Below, piece after piece: positions 1 through 5,300 of a stretch of DNA of 5,846 nucleotides (the first letter of the stretch is position 1; every line of letters starts with the position of its first letter). The notes under the pieces were generated by a model. The model searched no databases, was not told the DNA's origin, and worked only from the letters and a program-made list of their open reading frames with translations. Origin of the DNA: Blastocatellia bacterium (GTDB taxonomy: Bacteria > Acidobacteriota > Blastocatellia > Chloracidobacteriales > JADJPF01); the NCBI GenBank assembly GCA_016789295.1, contig JAEUQL010000260.1, positions 1 to 5,846 on the forward strand, in the 5' to 3' direction. The position numbers and the translations under genes were made by a program.

Positions 1-14
1 CATTGATTGTTATT

Positions 15-40
15 AGTCATAGGCTAGATATACTATGATT
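15..40 (+). repeat. Left-end subterminal palindrome of the IS605-like element
   Basis: TCATAG (17-22) pairs with CTATGA (33-38) around a 10-nt loop. The stem extends by a G-T wobble (16/39) and an A-T pair (15/40). A small hairpin a few bases inside the left end and just before the tnpB start is what TnpA of this family recognises on single-stranded DNA. The stem is AT-rich and short, so its identity rests mostly on position. Confidence 0.45.
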
Positions 41-48
41 TTGTCAAT

Positions 49-222
49 ATGGCATTAACAGGGATAAAATTTAGAGCATATCCAACCAGCCAACAAAAGC
101 AAACCCTGTCGCAAGGAACGCGGGGAAGGGCGCGTGGAGGGAAGCATAAGACGCCACAGTCACAAGCTGTTGCGCTATCCCAAGCAAGCGCGAACTTGGT
201 AGTAGTCGCTCATACTACTTGA
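49..222 (+). pseudogene. tnpB: tnpB remnant: N-terminal start joined in frame to a tail-like segment
   Basis: A 57-codon open frame (ATG at 49, TGA at 220-222). Residues 1-22 match the usual opening of TnpB/OrfB proteins (a short beta strand with KFRAYP, then a Q-rich helix). The conserved W-x-G-C segment that normally follows is missing. From about residue 23 the frame continues as basic and polar residues (GTRGRARGGKHKTPQSQ...) like the variable tail after the last TnpB catalytic region. The RuvC-like catalytic residues and the zinc-finger cysteines are all absent, against a family length near 400 residues. The junction lies near 114/115. The deletion appears to keep the reading frame, but this may be chance. 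No nuclease activity is possible, and a functional 57-residue peptide is not supported. Confidence 0.6.
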
Positions 223-266
223 CGACCAACCCAAGAAGCTCCGGCGTTCACGCCGGAGAGGTTCAC
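115..266 (+). ncRNA. Putative omega-RNA (TnpB guide RNA scaffold) from the element's right end
   Basis: Several stems can be drawn by eye. ACGCG/CGCGT pairs 118-122 with 131-135. CGC-c-ACAG pairs with CTGT-t-GCG (152-159 with 167-174). AGTAGT/ACTACT pairs 201-206 with 214-219, enclosed by TTGGT/ACCAA (196-200 with 225-229). The perfect 8-bp CTCCGGCG/CGCCGGAG stem with loop TTCA lies at 239-258. Known: in TnpB systems the guide RNA comes from the 3' end of tnpB and the right end of the element, and its guide is the flanking DNA just past the right end. By that rule the guide here would start at 267. Transcription is not shown by the sequence, and the structure could simply be transposition DNA kept for TnpA recognition. 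Confidence 0.45.
239..258 (+). repeat. Right-end perfect GC hairpin (8-bp stem, 4-nt loop)
   Basis: CTCCGGCG at 239-246 is perfectly complementary to CGCCGGAG at 251-258 around the loop TTCA. It is followed by AG and GTTCAC (261-266). The string GTTCAC also occurs across the loop and stem at 246-251. Position and form fit the right-end hairpin of IS200/IS605 elements. A simple rho-independent terminator is less likely because no T-run follows. Confidence 0.6.
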
Positions 267-274
267 AGGGACTA

Positions 275-304
275 TTGCTGTTTTGGTAGAAGTTAATCAA
301 TAAT
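275..304 (+). promoter_or_regulatory. Candidate sigma-70-like promoter for the S8 protease gene
   Basis: TTGCTG (275-280), an 18-nt gap and AATAAT (299-304) resemble -35 and -10 boxes with a slightly long spacer. It lies immediately outside the right end of the mobile element and about 50 bases before the protease start. Both boxes deviate from consensus, so this is only a candidate. The rest of 267-341 shows no other clear signal. Confidence 0.22.
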
Positions 305-341
305 CACATATCTGCAAAGTAGAGTCTATCAAAGAAAATCA

Positions 342-350
342 GAGGGGGGG
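342..350 (+). promoter_or_regulatory. G-rich ribosome binding site of the S8 protease
   Basis: A GAGGGGGGG tract ends 3 nt before the ATG at 354, with the GAGG core about 7-8 nt away. It is the clearest Shine-Dalgarno-like sequence in the window and fixes the start at 354. It contains a run of seven G (344-350). Confidence 0.55.
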
Positions 351-353
351 TCT

Positions 354-1598
354 ATGCAAGCTGCTAGTCAAAAGATCTTTGATCTTGTCTTCTTTCTCTC
401 TACTTTCTTTATTGTTGTTCTATCTGGTCAGATCTCTGCAGAGGCACGCAGTTCTCAGGCAGGGATAATCATCAAGCTTCGTGCTGGGGTTGATATTGAG
501 ACTGTAGTCAACAGGTACAAAGCTGACTATGGGACTGGCTATGCAATAGATTCATATAAATGTCTCGACAAAGGCTCAACTTGCAAATTGACGATTTCTC
601 AAAATGGTTCGATTTCGGAGCTACTTCAGTATCTAAATTCAGATATCGATGTAGAGAAGGCTGTTGCTGACTGCCACAGCTTTGAACTCTCACCTCTAAA
701 GGCTTCCTATTCATCACTTTCAGCTCGACCTGTAGTCTTTAGAGATGGTAAAGAGTTATATGAACGGCAAAAACCATTTTCGCTGCTTGGATTTAAGCTA
801 GCCCACAAGACTTGTCGTGGCAGTGGTGCAGTTGTAGCGATAATTGACACTGGAGCAGATCTAGAGCATCCTGTTTTACGAGGCAGGATCTCGAAGTTTA
901 GCCATGACTTTGTAGACTCAGACCAGAACCCTTCTGAAGTCCAAACACAAGAGACCAGAGAGTCCATATATGGACACGGGACTTTTGTTGCAGGAATTGT
1001 TGCTCTAGCAGCCCCTTCAGCAGAGTTAATGGTGCTGAGAACTTTTGATGCAGAAGGGCAAGCATCAAACTTTGATGTTGCCAATGCAATCAGATATGCT
1101 GTTAACTATGGGGCGACAGTAATCAATCTCAGTTGTGTGTCTTCAAGTAGAGATGAGCTTGTTGCTGAGGCACTATCTTATGCACAAGAGCGGGGTGTGG
1201 TAGTAGTAGTTGCTGCTGGCAACAGCAACAGCGAAACTCCAATACCATTTCCTGCTGCAGAGCCTAATGTATTGAGTGTTGCAGCTACAGATACAAGTGA
1301 TTTGAAGACTAAATTCTCTAACTATGGCAATCACATCTCTTTGAGTGCTCCAGGGACTGGAGTTTTCAGTGTTTATCCTGGTGGACAGTTTGCATCTTGG
1401 AATGGAACTTCGTTTGCCGCTCCTTGGGTAGCAGCGTCAATAGCTCTACTGAGTTCTTGCCAGACTGTTTCATCATTGACTGCAACTGAGATACTGAAAG
1501 CTAGTACTGTTGATCTTAACCGGCGCAATCCCTCCTATGCTGGCAAACTTGGAAAGGGAAGAATATCTCTAAAGTTGGCTTTTAGACGGGTTGTGTAG
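354..1598 (+). CDS. Exported subtilisin-like serine protease (peptidase S8)
   Basis: A 414-residue secreted endopeptidase of the subtilase family. Residues 9-24 are strongly hydrophobic and followed by SAEA (28-31), giving a Sec signal peptide with likely cleavage near 29-32. Residues about 36-112 look like an inhibitory/chaperone propeptide (GIIIKLRAGVDIETVV...). The catalytic domain spans about 155-385. Its triad is complete: D165 in AIIDTGAD, H208 in YGHGTFVAGI and S353 in NGTSFAAP, with oxyanion-hole N290 in AAGNSN. It ends with the GKGRISLKLAF stretch usual at the end of subtilase domains. No sorting signal or extra C-terminal domain follows. Six cysteines (70, 77, 107, 154, 261, 369) could form disulfides after export. 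The start has a strong SD. The gene is followed 103 nt later by the sigma factor on the same strand. Substrate unknown; function as an active protease is well supported. Confidence 0.93.
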   Translation: MQAASQKIFDLVFFLSTFFIVVLSGQISAEARSSQAGIIIKLRAGVDIETVVNRYKADYGTGYAIDSYKCLDKGSTCKLTISQNGSISELLQYLNSDIDVEKAVADCHSFELSPLKASYSSLSARPVVFRDGKELYERQKPFSLLGFKLAHKTCRGSGAVVAIIDTGADLEHPVLRGRISKFSHDFVDSDQNPSEVQTQETRESIYGHGTFVAGIVALAAPSAELMVLRTFDAEGQASNFDVANAIRYAVNYGATVINLSCVSSSRDELVAEALSYAQERGVVVVVAAGNSNSETPIPFPAAEPNVLSVAATDTSDLKTKFSNYGNHISLSAPGTGVFSVYPGGQFASWNGTSFAAPWVAASIALLSSCQTVSSLTATEILKASTVDLNRRNPSYAGKLGKGRISLKLAFRRVV

Positions 1599-1616
1599 AC
1601 AGTAGTAGTTCAAATC

Positions 1617-1644
1617 TTGAAAAAGGCGTCGAGGAAGTTATGGC
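1617..1644 (+). promoter_or_regulatory. Weak candidate promoter for the sigma/anti-sigma pair
   Basis: TTGAAA (1617-1622) matches a -35 box at five of six positions. TATGGC (1639-1644) follows after 16 nt but matches TATAAT at only three of six. No GAAC...CGTC pair of the usual ECF autoregulated type was found with good spacing. If used, transcription would start inside the hairpin at 1627-1687. Confidence 0.18.
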
Positions 1645-1687
1645 AAAAACAGGTGACAGATACTAATCCAAACCTGACTTCCTGACG
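1627..1687 (+). repeat. Long bulged inverted repeat upstream of the sigma factor gene
   Basis: CGTC-g-AGGAAGT (1627-1638) pairs with ACTTCCT-GACG (1677-1687): 11 base pairs with one bulged G. Directly inside, CAGGT (1650-1654) pairs with ACCTG (1672-1676), leaving an 11-nt one-sided bulge and a 17-nt loop. It fills most of the gap between the protease stop and the sigma start. No T-run follows on the + strand, so it is not a standard terminator for the protease. On the minus strand the stem is followed by CCTTTTT. It could be a 5' leader structure of the sigma mRNA, a factor-assisted terminator or a repeat-family member. Confidence 0.5.
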
Positions 1688-1701
1688 TAGATATAAAAAA
1701 C

Positions 1702-2307
1702 GTGAAAGCTCAGCCTTTTATAGTTGATCAACATCGTGTTGAGTCATTAGGACGCGAGCTTGTAGAGCGCATGGCTCGTCAAGATCAAGCGGCTCTGCAA
1801 GAGTTTTATGCTCGCTACAGTAAATTGATCTTTTCATTTGTTCTGAAGATAGTCCGTTCGCAAGCCGAGGCCGAAGAAGTTGTGATGGACGTGTTTTGGC
1901 AAGCTTGGCAACAAGCTGGCCTCTACAGCCAGAGCCGAGGCAGCGTCAGTTCCTGGATAATAACCATTGCCAGAAGTCGTGCGATAGACCGGAAAAGATA
2001 TCTTGAAAGACAAAATATTGGTGACTCTATTGAAATAAGTGAAGTAATAGGGCAGGCCGACAATGCTGTAACCGATCCAGAAGCAGACCCAGAAGTCAAC
2101 CTTTACCTACTTGAGAGGCGTGAGGCTGTTCTTGGGGCAATTGCTCAGATGGGTGACAAGCAGAGACAAGCTATTGAGCTTGCATACTTTTCTGGTATGA
2201 GCCAGAGCGAAATAGCCGATCTGCTTAAAGAGCCTCTTGGCACGGTGAAGACAAGAATGAGGTCTGCTTTGCAGGTTTTAAGAGAAAAATTGGAACGATA
2301 TATTTAA
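1702..2307 (+). CDS. ECF-type RNA polymerase sigma factor (SigK-like)
   Basis: A 201-residue sigma-70 family protein with only regions 2 and 4, as in extracytoplasmic-function sigma factors. Region 2 covers about 30-100 (ALQEFYARYSKLIF..., then EEVVMDVFWQAW around 58-69 and SWIITIARSRAIDRKR around 84-99, which carries the -10 recognition and melting residues). An acidic linker at about 104-135 joins it to region 4 at about 143-197, whose helix-turn-helix is SQSEIADLLKEPLGTVKTRMRSAL (167-190). The start is uncertain: the GTG at 1702 has only an A-rich leader and no SD. The next in-frame start is the ATG at 1771 (residue 24), which would still keep region 2. The downstream RskA-like gene, 29 nt away, is its expected antagonist. 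It probably directs transcription of an envelope or stress regulon that may include its own operon; the target genes cannot be read from here. Confidence 0.92.
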   Translation: MKAQPFIVDQHRVESLGRELVERMARQDQAALQEFYARYSKLIFSFVLKIVRSQAEAEEVVMDVFWQAWQQAGLYSQSRGSVSSWIITIARSRAIDRKRYLERQNIGDSIEISEVIGQADNAVTDPEADPEVNLYLLERREAVLGAIAQMGDKQRQAIELAYFSGMSQSEIADLLKEPLGTVKTRMRSALQVLREKLERYI

Positions 2308-2308
2308 A

Positions 2309-2338
2309 AAAGATATAAGAAATAAAGATATAAGATAT
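2309..2338 (+). repeat. 15-bp tandem repeat at the sigma/anti-sigma junction
   Basis: Two adjacent 15-nt units, 2309-2323 and 2324-2338, agree at 14 of 15 positions (AAAGATATAAGAAAT and AAAGATATAAGATAT). Together they fill the 29-nt gap, and the second unit runs into the ATG at 2337. The purine-rich AAGATATAAG is the only ribosome-binding-like sequence for the anti-sigma gene, so the duplication doubles a weak site. Confidence 0.7.
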
Positions 2339-3134
2339 GAAGCAGTGCGAGTTTACCCAAGAACAGAGAGAACATTTTATACTTTCGTATCTGACGGGCG
2401 ATCTTCCACTTCTTGAAAAAGAGCAGCTAGAATCTCACCTTTCAGAGTGTAGTTGCTGTAGGCAAGGACTGGCGCAGTCGCAAGAACTGCTGAGCCTGCT
2501 TGCTTACAGTAGCCCTGTTGTTTCCCCTCCAGACAGCATCCGTGTTCGACTTCTTGAACGTGTAGCCAGCAAAGATAAGAAAGCTATAGCATCAAATGTT
2601 GTAAAGATGAGTGTGTCTGCTAAGAGGATTAACTGGAGGCGTTACGCATGGCAGATTGCAGCCTCGATACTCCTGGCCATGTTTATTATTCAGTCTTACT
2701 ACTTGTTTGATTCAAATGCCAAACTCAAGCAGCAGACTAAAGACCAAGAGAACAGGATTGCAAAACTCGAAAATCAGTTACAACAGAAGAATGAACAAAT
2801 AGAATCAATGGTGAAAAGCACGCGCTTGATTGTTCTTGATGGTAAAGAAGTAATGGCAAGCGGCAGGGCTTTCTGGAATACCAACGGCAATAGCTGGATG
2901 TTCTATTTCGAAAAACTTCCTCCTGCTCCAAAAGGGAAGACCTATCAGTTATGGTTTATGACAAATCTTCGTCCAATCAGTGCTGGAGCCTTTCAGACAA
3001 ATGCTGATGGTACTATACAACTGCACGTAAAGACTCCTAGTGAAACGCCGATTGTTGGAACAGCCGTTTCGCTCGAACCAGAAGGTGGCAGCGAAAAGCC
3101 TGTAGGTACTATATATCTGTTGGGTTTTGTATAA
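2337..3134 (+). CDS. Membrane-anchored zinc anti-sigma factor (RskA family)
   Basis: A 265-residue single-pass anti-sigma factor that should hold the preceding sigma factor inactive at the membrane. The cytoplasmic N-terminus carries the zinc anti-sigma motif H34-x3-C38-x2-C41 (HLSECSCC; C40 is an additional cysteine). One membrane segment lies at about 104-124 (YAWQIAASILLAMFIIQSYY), preceded by positive residues (NWRRY), giving N-in/C-out topology. A short coiled coil (about 127-160, rich in K, Q, E and N) leads to the extracytoplasmic RskA domain at about 163-265 (SWMFYFEKLPPAPKGKTYQLWFM... and the final PEGGSEKPVGTIYLLG). Release of the sigma factor in this family usually needs regulated proteolysis, but no site protease is encoded beside it apart from the exported S8 protease. 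Gene order sigma then anti-sigma on one strand is the family norm. Confidence 0.92.
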   Translation: MKQCEFTQEQREHFILSYLTGDLPLLEKEQLESHLSECSCCRQGLAQSQELLSLLAYSSPVVSPPDSIRVRLLERVASKDKKAIASNVVKMSVSAKRINWRRYAWQIAASILLAMFIIQSYYLFDSNAKLKQQTKDQENRIAKLENQLQQKNEQIESMVKSTRLIVLDGKEVMASGRAFWNTNGNSWMFYFEKLPPAPKGKTYQLWFMTNLRPISAGAFQTNADGTIQLHVKTPSETPIVGTAVSLEPEGGSEKPVGTIYLLGFV

Positions 3135-3146
3135 AGACCCAACAGA
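3116..3146. terminator. Inverted repeat between convergent operons, possible bidirectional terminator
   Basis: TCTGTTGGGT (3116-3125) is perfectly complementary to ACCCAACAGA (3137-3146). The stem can extend inward by a wobble and two A-T pairs to leave a 5-nt loop. It overlaps the last codons and stop of the anti-sigma gene and sits 21 nt before the folP stop. No T-run follows on either strand, so it is not a textbook intrinsic terminator, but placement between converging genes favours transcript ending or 3'-end protection. Confidence 0.5.
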
Positions 3147-3166
3147 CCTGATATTGAAGCCACAAG

Positions 3167-4012
3167 TCAGTAGCTAAACTGGGCGATAGAGTCAACTACC
3201 TTTACTACCTCAACCATCTCTGCAACATCGTGTACTCTAACGATGTGAGCACCAAAGATTGCAGCTACTGCCACCGTTGCAGCAGTTCCCATCAATCTAT
3301 TATCGCTCTCAACAATCTTTCCAATAAAAGACTTTCTTGATGTTCCAATCAGAATAGGAAGGTTGAAAGAGTTGAATCTTTTTAGCTGGGCTAGTATCTT
3401 CAGATTATCTTCTAAAGTCTTTCCAAACCCTATTCCAGGATCTAACAAGATACTTTCATTTCTAACCCCTGCAGCTTTAGCAGTATTGAGAGAATCTTTC
3501 AGGTAGGTTTCTATATCTGTCCATATATCGTTGCTAGGAGGAAGTTGTTGCATCACTTTTGGTCTTGCACGAGTATGCATCAGGCAGACAGCAGCTTCTG
3601 TTTTAGCTGCAACTTGTGCCATTTCTGGGTCAAACTTAAAGCCACTTATATCATTAATGATCTCTGCACCAGCTTTTACAGCTCTGGCTGCTACCTCTGA
3701 TTTGTATGTGTCTACAGAGATCGTAATAGAGACTTTTCTTTTAATCGATTCAATTACTGGAATAATCCGCTCACTCTCTTCTTTGGCACTAACAGGTTCA
3801 GCTCCTGGTCTAGTCGATTCGCCACCAATGTCTATAATATCTGCACCTTCAGACACCATTTTTAGTGCATGTTCTACAGCTCTATCAACTGACAGAAATT
3901 TTCCACCATCAGAGAAAGAGTCTGGAGTGACATTGAGAACTCCCATAACAAAAGTTTTCTGACCAAGTTCAAGGCTTCTATCAGGTAGCTGCAGACTGTA
4001 CATCTTTCGCAT
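3167..4012 (-). CDS. folP: Dihydropteroate synthase
   Basis: Condenses 6-hydroxymethyl-7,8-dihydropterin pyrophosphate with p-aminobenzoate to give dihydropteroate in folate synthesis; cytosolic TIM-barrel enzyme and the sulfonamide target. All family signatures are visible, numbered from the start at 4012: GVLNVTPDSFSDGG (24-37), the pterin-site loop IGGESTRPGAE (62-72), SVDTY (99-103), NDISGF (120-125), MH (145-146), LDPGIGFGKT (190-199), GTSRKSFIG (223-231) and the C-terminal RVHDV (259-263). The 281-residue length is normal and nothing is missing. The longest frame would begin at 4030, overlapping plsC by 17 nt. I prefer 4012, because a GGAAGAGAG site lies 7 nt upstream and the start then follows the plsC stop after one base (TAG-C-ATG), suggesting translational coupling. 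It is the last gene of the leftward operon. Confidence 0.96.
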   Translation of the reverse strand: MRKMYSLQLPDRSLELGQKTFVMGVLNVTPDSFSDGGKFLSVDRAVEHALKMVSEGADIIDIGGESTRPGAEPVSAKEESERIIPVIESIKRKVSITISVDTYKSEVAARAVKAGAEIINDISGFKFDPEMAQVAAKTEAAVCLMHTRARPKVMQQLPPSNDIWTDIETYLKDSLNTAKAAGVRNESILLDPGIGFGKTLEDNLKILAQLKRFNSFNLPILIGTSRKSFIGKIVESDNRLMGTAATVAVAAIFGAHIVRVHDVAEMVEVVKVVDSIAQFSY

Positions 4013-4013
4013 G

Positions 4014-5297
4014 CTAAATCTCTCTTCCATCGTGCGCTGTAAACTTGACTGCTATCATATAGAGATTGACTACTACACCTAACAAGAGATAAGGAATAAA
4101 TGCTGTAATAAATTCTTGTCTAAAAATCCAATAAAGCCCTGATAGATAGAGTACTACTAGTCCAAGCTGGCAATACCAGAGTAGAGGTCTATGATACAAC
4201 GAATAGACTGCAGTAGAGATTGATACTGCCCAGTGAAGACCAAAAGCAGATGGTGATAAAAGCTCAAAGCATATTGCAATATAGTAAGAGAGAGTCAAAC
4301 CTCTGAGAAAACGTTGTGTGTCATAATAGTTTGCCCAGTAGTAAGGTAGCAAAAGTGCTGAAGTTGTAAGTGTGAGGCTTAAAAACTCTCGCTCCGGCAT
4401 TGCTACTGCTTGAGTTAGAACAGGATGCCAAGTAAGCATAAGTAGTGGTGCAGAAAGATCTCTGGCAACTTTGGCAATTCTTCCTTGAGGAATAAGTTGA
4501 ATATCAGCTATAAGATAGAGGTAGTAGCAGATTGGTGGAAGTAGTAAATCCCATATCTCTGTTTTTGACCAGATAACAAGCAGAAGAGCTATTGCAACTG
4601 GAATAAACTCATAGGTGCGTATGTGCCAAGCAGGTTGTGCAAAAAGCTTATCACGCAGTTGATGAGCTTTCAGACCTGGAATCAACCTCCTATTGATTAC
4701 TTCACGCCACTGTTCCATAACCTCTTTGTGATATTCAGAGTCATCTCGACGTAGAGCCTGTTCTTTCTGGTCTATGGCTATTGGTTCATAGAATTTGACA
4801 CTGATTTTGCGAGGTACTGGAAAGAGCTTTGAAACAGGCCAAGCTTCATAAGCTCCTGTAATAGTTATGGGAACGAGTGGGCAATTGTTATAGATTGCAA
4901 GTCGTGCTGCACCACTTTTGAGCGACTCCATATAGCCGTGTTGAGAACGACCAGCTTCAGGAAAGAGTGCTAGAAGTTTTCCTTCTTTGAGTACTTTCAT
5001 TGCCTGTTCAAACGCATTCGAGTCTTTCTGGTAGACGTTAACAGGTACTGCACCAAACATTCTAATAATGGAGCCAAGAATAGGGACTTTAAAAAGCCTA
5101 TCCCAGGCAAGAAATGTTACAGGTCTGTCAAGTATTATATAAATCAATATAGGGTCTAAATAGCTTGGGTGGTTGCCTGCAAGGACTGCAGCTCCACTCT
5201 TTGGAACATTCTCAATACCAAAATACTCAACCGTAAAGAAGAATCTAAAGAACATCTGAATCAGTATCTTGCCTATCTTGAGTATAGTTTCAGTCAT
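4014..5297 (-). CDS. PlsC-like lysophospholipid acyltransferase with C-terminal multi-pass membrane domain
   Basis: Residues 1 to about 200 form a 1-acyl-sn-glycerol-3-phosphate acyltransferase (LPLAT/PlsC) domain, which moves an acyl group to a lysophospholipid at the membrane. The catalytic HX4D motif is NHPSYLD (H43, D48). The substrate-binding motif appears as FPEAGRS (112-118), a variant of FPEGTRS, and VPITITG (142-148) matches the last conserved block. An N-terminal hydrophobic stretch (about 8-23) fits membrane association. The protein is much longer than the usual 200-260 residues. After a charged linker (about 175-228) come some seven hydrophobic segments (near 231-244, 248-266, 282-293, 304-322, 333-350, 354-391 and 396-418), a C-terminal domain I do not recognise. 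The start at 5297 lies 3 nt after the moaDE stop and has only a weak GAAAG site. The acyltransferase call is firm; the acceptor is unknown. Confidence 0.88.
   Translation of the reverse strand: MTETILKIGKILIQMFFRFFFTVEYFGIENVPKSGAAVLAGNHPSYLDPILIYIILDRPVTFLAWDRLFKVPILGSIIRMFGAVPVNVYQKDSNAFEQAMKVLKEGKLLALFPEAGRSQHGYMESLKSGAARLAIYNNCPLVPITITGAYEAWPVSKLFPVPRKISVKFYEPIAIDQKEQALRRDDSEYHKEVMEQWREVINRRLIPGLKAHQLRDKLFAQPAWHIRTYEFIPVAIALLLVIWSKTEIWDLLLPPICYYLYLIADIQLIPQGRIAKVARDLSAPLLMLTWHPVLTQAVAMPEREFLSLTLTTSALLLPYYWANYYDTQRFLRGLTLSYYIAICFELLSPSAFGLHWAVSISTAVYSLYHRPLLWYCQLGLVVLYLSGLYWIFRQEFITAFIPYLLLGVVVNLYMIAVKFTAHDGREI
4020..4028 (-). promoter_or_regulatory. Ribosome binding site that selects the folP start at 4012
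   Basis: On the minus strand GGAAGAGAG lies inside the last codons of plsC, 7 nt before the ATG at 4010-4012. The alternative ATG at 4028-4030 has no purine-rich site in front of it. This supports the shorter protein and suggests that ribosomes ending plsC re-initiate on folP. Confidence 0.5.
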
Positions 5298-5300
5298 AAA

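Larger units (their letters stand above)
8..266 (+). mobile_element. Miniature, internally deleted IS200/IS605-type (TnpB) element
   Basis: Seen: an imperfect palindrome at 15-40 (left-end-like), a start codon at 49 opening a TnpB-like N-terminus (MALTGIKFRAYPTSQQKQ), an in-frame tail-like segment, a series of small hairpins from 118, and a perfect 8-bp GC hairpin at 239-258 followed by GTTCAC (261-266). Known: IS200/IS605 elements carry subterminal hairpins instead of terminal inverted repeats, make no target duplication, and often survive as short derivatives that keep only the two ends. Inferred: nearly all of tnpB has been lost and no tnpA is present, so the copy could move only if TnpA acts in trans. 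The left boundary is a guess: TTGAT at 3-7 could be the target motif, but the true edge may lie outside the window. The right boundary after GTTCAC is better supported. Confidence 0.65.

Noticed and set aside
201..219. AGTAGT/ACTACT as a CRISPR or operator repeat
   Set aside because: It occurs once as a local hairpin inside the proposed omega-RNA region, with no further spaced repeats.
239..258. The GC hairpin as a rho-independent terminator
   Set aside because: No T-run follows, and the flanking TnpB-like sequence and GTTCAC end explain it better as an IS605 right end.
508..1089. Three minus-strand open frames inside the protease gene
   Set aside because: They overlap each other and the conserved catalytic domain, have no ribosome binding sites and encode low-complexity, unfamiliar sequence.
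2611..2931. Small frames on both strands within the anti-sigma gene
   Set aside because: They cover the membrane and RskA regions of a clearly coding gene and show no family features of their own.
3531..3962. A 143-codon open frame on the + strand inside folP
   Set aside because: It lies antisense to a fully conserved dihydropteroate synthase, and its translation shows no recognisable domain. It is a shadow of folP codon use.
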